NCBI GenBank assembly: GCA_964495905.1
Contig: CAZBWN010000056.1
Coordinates: 13,904-77,903, forward strand
From: CAJBLF01 sp964495905
GTDB taxonomy: Bacteria; Patescibacteriota; Gracilibacteria; Absconditabacterales; Absconditicoccaceae
Direction of reading: 5' to 3'
Length of the DNA stretch: 64,000 nucleotides
In this document: positions 59,825 through 64,000 of the stretch, piece after piece
Position numbering within the stretch: the stretch's first letter is position 1
Layout: each line of letters begins with the position of its first letter
The notes under the pieces: model-generated
Told to the model about the DNA's origin: nothing
Database searches by the model: none
What the model saw: the letters and a program-made list of their open reading frames with translations, nothing else
Made by a program: the position numbers and the translations under genes

Positions 59825-61261
59825 ATGACTATCCATCATAGTCTTAAAAAAATTCATCATATTGCTAAGAAACATATCCACAAAGTAAGTCATCATATAG
59901 CAAAACATCATAGGAAATATCTAGTATGATCGATGGGATATCTGACGGCTCATCTTTTTTTTGTAAAAGTCTTCGCATTCAAGGTAGCTATAATAAAAGT
60001 CATATTGGCCGTCCTCGCTATCATTGGTATCTATAACTGGCGCACCAGTTTTGCCGATATCTTACCGGTATGTGTGAATGATATCAGTCTTATTCCGAAT
60101 TCCAAATGCGAAGTGAATTTCACGAATATCAAAGACGCCATAATATATATAGAAGACAAAACAAAACTCACTGATGCTACCATCTACGATTCCACCGATT
60201 ATCAGACACTCAGCCAAACTCTTCACAATTATTGTCCAGAAAATCAAAGTAAAGAAACAGATCAACTATTGAAAACCACCGCGGATCAACTCTATTCCTC
60301 GCTTCCGCAGGACAAAGGCAAAAGGATAACAGGATTGTATGATCTTTTCGCAACCTACAAAGTACATACCATGCAAGCGAATGAGGATACGGAGATAAGC
60401 GGTTTATGTCAGGACAAATATATCGACTATATGGTGATTGAAAAAATAAAGAAAGATTTCTTTATACTGCTAGATACAGCGAACTTGGATGCTACACAGA
60501 ATTCAGTCTATGATAGCATCGATAGGAAAGAGGACAATATCCTCTGACCCCTGATCGATAACCAGACAACGGCCACGAAATTAAAAGACAACAATCAACA
60601 AAAAATTACTACAATAAATAATTTGGAATATGACCAATATTTCAAAGACAAAACATATAGTAAAAAGATAAGCGAGAAAATAGTCAGTTTAGGAAATATA
60701 ATAATCAATATAAGTATACAGAAATTAGCGAATGAGAAAGTGATAAGCAATTCAGATATTCAAACACTAGATAAAAAGATCACTGTGAAATATATTCCCG
60801 ATTGTAGAAAGGTCCAGTGACTTACGACCGTAGCAGAAACAACAAATGGAACAAAAAGAATAGGAGCAGTGATGCAGGATATCATACTCAATATAAATAT
60901 CTGTTTCAATTATCAATATATCCAGAATCTGACGAATTACATAGAACAAATCACGGTCCATGAATTGGGTCATTATATTTTTTATATCAAAGACCAAAAT
61001 CCGCGATCATTCATAAATATCTGCCGGACAAACGGCAAGATAACATGTTCCAAAGCAGATTTCGTATCACCGTATTCCCAGACATGACCTGATGAAGATT
61101 ATGCAGAATCATTCTTGCATCGGTACCTGGGAGATAGTGCAACAAAAAATACATATAAAGGAAATTATTATTCTGGGAACTATTTCTCCGGTTACTATAC
61201 TCTCCAAACGAACGAAATCCTCGCATCAAAATTCAGCTACTTCGATATGTTATTCAAATAG
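59825..61261 (+). CDS. Membrane-anchored putative zinc metallopeptidase (HELGH)
   Basis: A 478-residue protein. A His/Lys-rich start (HHSLKKIHHIAKKHIHKVSHHIAKHHRKYLVG) shares the HHRKYLxG motif of the 53940-55616 family. One or two membrane helices follow (YLTAHLFFVKVF, VILAVLAIIGIYNW). The exposed part contains VHELGHYIFY (HExxH) near residue 385, with a third ligand candidate at DEDYAESFLHRYLG about 45 residues later. It is probably an envelope peptidase, or an enzyme-like structural protein. Three TGA-Gly codons and a TAG stop. Confidence 0.7.
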
Positions 61262-61293
61262 ATTTTTTATAATATAAGTCTAGAATTTAAGTT

Positions 61294-62175
61294 CTATTTA
61301 GCAACTCTCTGAAGCATAAGCATCACATATCATCTCAGCTCTTTAAGATCAGGAGTAGCATTAGAGATAATAGATGTAGCTTTTAAGGCAGCTAAATGAT
61401 TTTTATAATACGGAGTTCATCCATCATATAAATTTCCATATAATGATCTGGACAAAACCGTTCCAAATTCAGCTCTTGTAACAATTCCATTTGGATTAAA
61501 TAGAGAAGAATTTATGCCCATAATACCGAGTTGGCATGCTAATTTTATATAAAATCTCATCTCAGATGTCTGATTGGCTATATCATTAAATTCACAAACT
61601 GCTCAAGTATCAGGAGTTTTTTCAAGTACTTTTATCGCATAGTTCACCATAATCTTCGCCATATGTGACCTGATAAGCTCTCCATCCATATTCGCTTTTT
61701 GGATAGTATCCATAGTCGTGATACCATTTTCAAATGCGAAGAGATATGCAGTATTGAGTTCTGTAGAATACGGTGAATTAGTGATATTTCATATTGTCGT
61801 AGTGACTCATACAACCTCACCTCACAATTTTTTGATTACTGTTTTTGGTGCATCGCAAAATCAATCATAAAAACTAGTGGATAAGTCTGCATCAGGACAA
61901 ACATCTTTTGATGGTGATCCTCAACCACCACCTCAACCAGCACTATTAGCGACACATTGACTCGAGCTTAATGTATAATTCGAATTACAGGTAATCACAC
62001 AGGTTGTAGCACTGACAGAACCATTGCTGACACTGGAAGGACTGCATGGCAAAGCCACTTCTAGTCCATTATTAGAAATACCATTTGAAGAATCGATACT
62101 TCCATTATATTCTGAAGCATATGTAGATCCCAAAGCCAATGCTGTGAAAAGTCAGATTAAAATTATTTTTTTCAT
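61294..62175 (-). CDS. Secreted SLH-like surface protein
   Basis: A 293-residue protein with a signal peptide (IILIGLFTALALGSTYA), a Cys-rich domain (LPCSPSSVSNGSVSATTC, CNSNYTLSSSQC), a Gly-rich linker (SAGGGGGGSPS) and a C-terminal S-layer-homology-like region: ELNTAYLFAFENGITTM, LIRSHMAKIMVNYAIKVL, CQLGIMGINSSLFNPNGIVTRAEFGTVLSRSL. SLH domains attach proteins to cell-wall polymers. It follows the Ig-like giant gene on the same strand (80 bp spacing). TGA-Gly codons abound in the linker. Confidence 0.78.
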
Positions 62176-62254
62176 CTTGATATAATAAAGAATTAAAAGA
62201 TATTATGCTCCTTCGACCTTATAGACTTTACAGACCTTTGACTTTATGACTATA

Positions 62255-64000
62255 TTATTGTGTTATAATCCCATATGTAGTGCTATATACTCCGGCTGCA
62301 CCACTTGGTATCTTATAAAACAAATCTACATAGAATTGTCTTCCTCAAAGATTTGAATCTGAATCTATTGCACTGATATCTGAACTCAACGTTGTATATG
62401 TATCAGCGAGAGTTAATGTTGTACCTGTGCTATAATCATTTGTTCCATTTTCAGTAACTCTCAACAATGTATTGTCAGCTGTAGCCATAGTTGTGGCTCC
62501 GTTTGTTCGATTAGCAAATTTAAATTGGAGTTCGATTTCAGTAAGATCATTTGCTGTCACATAGAATCTAAAGTGGTATCCATTAGCATACGTTCCACCC
62601 ACAGTAGGACCAGAAGTAGAAATCCTATCGATAGAATGTATTTCTATTCCACTTGATGTTTTTGCAGTTTTGAATTCCAATGTATCAGTGACGATATTCG
62701 CGCCCTTAGTGAATTTAACTTGCACGACATATGTTTTATTGGCTGTAAGCCCAGTTATTGACTGACCGCTAGATAAAGTGATCCATGATCCATAGGTTCC
62801 ATTTTTTAGTTTTATCTTATATTGTGCAGTATCTGCTGTGATGTCTGTAATCCAGTTTAAAGTCATAGAAATATCCACGAGATTGGACGCATACAAACTT
62901 GTAATGACAGGAGCGTCTTCTGTCTGAGTAGTGAATGCGCTACCATGATATTCACTAGCAAGAGCATTATTTGAAGAATCTTGAACTGCAGTTGTAGCTA
63001 CTATATAGTATTGAGTTGTATATGACAAAGATGATGTAGGAGTTATAGTCACTGTATGAGTGCCAGAATCATAAGACACGGTCCCAGTTACTATGCTACC
63101 ATCAGATACCTTTTTCAACAATACACTTGAACCAGTAATACTAGAAGAATTCATCGTCTCGCTAAATGTTATTGTCGGAGTTGTAGATATAGAAACGCTT
63201 GTAGACCCTCCGATAGGAGTAAATGAAGTTACGGTTGGTGCTGTTGTATCTCCAGCAGAATTAGCAATTACCTCATACGTGAATGAATATTCAAGTGAAG
63301 AATTACCGCTTCAATCCACTACTTTTACAAGATAATTATATGCTCACAATCAAGTTCATAATGTAATTGTCGTGACTGCTCATGAAGCGATTGCTCACTG
63401 ACTCACTCCATTGATATACAATGTCCCAGTTTCGTTTGCTGTCACTGTCAAACTTGCAGCAGCTATTGCTGATTGTGTGTATTGTGCATTTAAACTTGTT
63501 GGATTGAAGATCAATGTTGGTGCTGTCGTATCTCATGCATTAGCAACTACCTCATAAGTAAATGATTGTTCCAACGATTCATTGCTTGATGCATCTATTA
63601 CTTTTACATTATAGCTGTAAGATCCGACTCCAGTTCATAATGTAATTGTCGTGACTGCTCATGAAGCGATTGCTCACTGACTCACTCCATTGACATATAA
63701 GGTTCCACCTTCATTTGCTGTTACTGTCAAACTTGCAGCAGCTATCGCACTTTGTGTGTATTGTGCACTCAAACTTGTTGGATTAAAGGTCAATGTTGGC
63801 GCTGTTGTATCGGTATTAGCGACCACAGTATAGGTTATAGTCTGAGTAGTGATATTTCATGAACCATCGGTAGCTTGGACTATGATACTATAGGTTCCAA
63901 TCACTCCTCATTGAGCAAAAGTATATGTCCATACTCCACTTGAACTTTCTGTCGCAGCATTTCAATTTGCTGTAACTGTCGAAGCAGTATTATCTTCATT
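62255..64000 (-). CDS. Giant surface protein with tandem Ig-like repeats, 3' part
   Basis: The C-terminal 581 codons of a gene that starts beyond the window. At least two 93-residue Ig-like repeats (279-bp period; cores LTFNPTSLNAQYTQ and TVTANEGGTLYVNGVSQG) lie upstream of a Big_5-type domain (SVSISTTPTITFSETMNSS), an FN3-like domain (LNWITDITADTAQYKIKL) and a C-terminal domain. No anchor is visible, so it may be held by the SLH-like neighbour or its missing N-terminus. It is a probable adhesin. The repeats contain TGA-Gly codons at the same positions. Confidence 0.78.
63354..63790 (-). repeat. 279-bp tandem coding repeats
   Basis: The segment ttcataatgtaattgtcgtg...ctgactcactccattg occurs at about 63354 and again at about 63633, nearly identical, within the Ig-like gene. 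Confidence 0.75.

Noticed and set aside
63354..63790. Regular repeats that could suggest a CRISPR array
   Set aside because: Period is 279 bp and the repeats are coding (Ig-like domains in frame), not short direct repeats with unique spacers.

Overview
The window is about 64 kb of AT-rich DNA that only makes sense if UGA is read as glycine (translation table 25). In almost every gene, in-frame TGA falls where the family has Gly: a helicase P-loop (PTGTGKT), a metalloprotease HELGH, GPPCQG of a cytosine methyltransferase, and the end of GrpE. With TAA and TAG as the only stops, dozens of apparent fragments merge into long intact genes. This code, the low GC, the small house-keeping set and the many giant or surface proteins point to Absconditabacteria (SR1) / Gracilibacteria in the Candidate Phyla Radiation. 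Genus is not resolvable from the sequence.

Layout. 1-2.4 kb: the 3' end of a peptidoglycan-binding protein gene, an EgtD-like methyltransferase and a (p)ppGpp hydrolase-type HD protein. 2.4-5.6 kb: a small zinc-motif protein and an array of duplicated divergent gene pairs of unknown function. 5.7-12 kb: a small helical protein followed by a 1983-residue protein. It joins a SAM methyltransferase, a kinase-like fold, an anthrax-lethal-factor-type (M34/ATLF) metalloprotease and an ADP-ribosyltransferase-like domain. I regard it as the most exciting object here, a probable multi-enzyme effector or polyvalent protein. 12-14.5 kb: a candidate structured RNA and two anchored surface proteins. 14.6-17.5 kb: a full-length ValRS-like protein that has lost HIGH and has a degenerate KMSKS. 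17.5-31.5 kb (mostly minus strand): a DsbA-like protein with two anchor-only paralogs, RarA, a TrbC/VirB2-like membrane protein, a GatB/YqeY protein, tRNA-Leu, GrpE, a VanY-type carboxypeptidase, thymidylate kinase, a 1739-residue unknown protein and two GerM-like/anchor proteins.

31.5-46.4 kb is an accessory island. It holds a large serine recombinase, a tRNA-His, a membrane protein with a structured leader, and a restriction-modification operon (two paralogous C5 methyltransferases and an endonuclease). It also holds an inner 4.9-kb cassette flanked by exact 20-bp direct repeats (tyrosine recombinase, helicase-nuclease, DUF2958), a rolling-circle Rep protein, and a second tRNA-His overlapped by a GIY-YIG nuclease gene. 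It looks like an integrated plasmid carrying nested defence cargo. All its genes use UGA-Gly, so it circulates among table-25 hosts.

46.7-64 kb returns to chromosomal content: an RluC/D pseudouridine synthase, YceD, TilS, secreted and anchored proteins, a protein conserved in the radiation, a family of proteins with His-rich N-termini (one with an HExxH motif), a sodium/solute symporter, a large unknown protein, an SLH-like protein and the 3' part of a repetitive Ig-like surface protein.

Dispersed palindromic repeats lie in many intergenic gaps. Some sit in frame inside genes (TilS, the 1739-residue protein, the protein at 53.2 kb). Protein identities rest on motif reading by eye; no searches were run.
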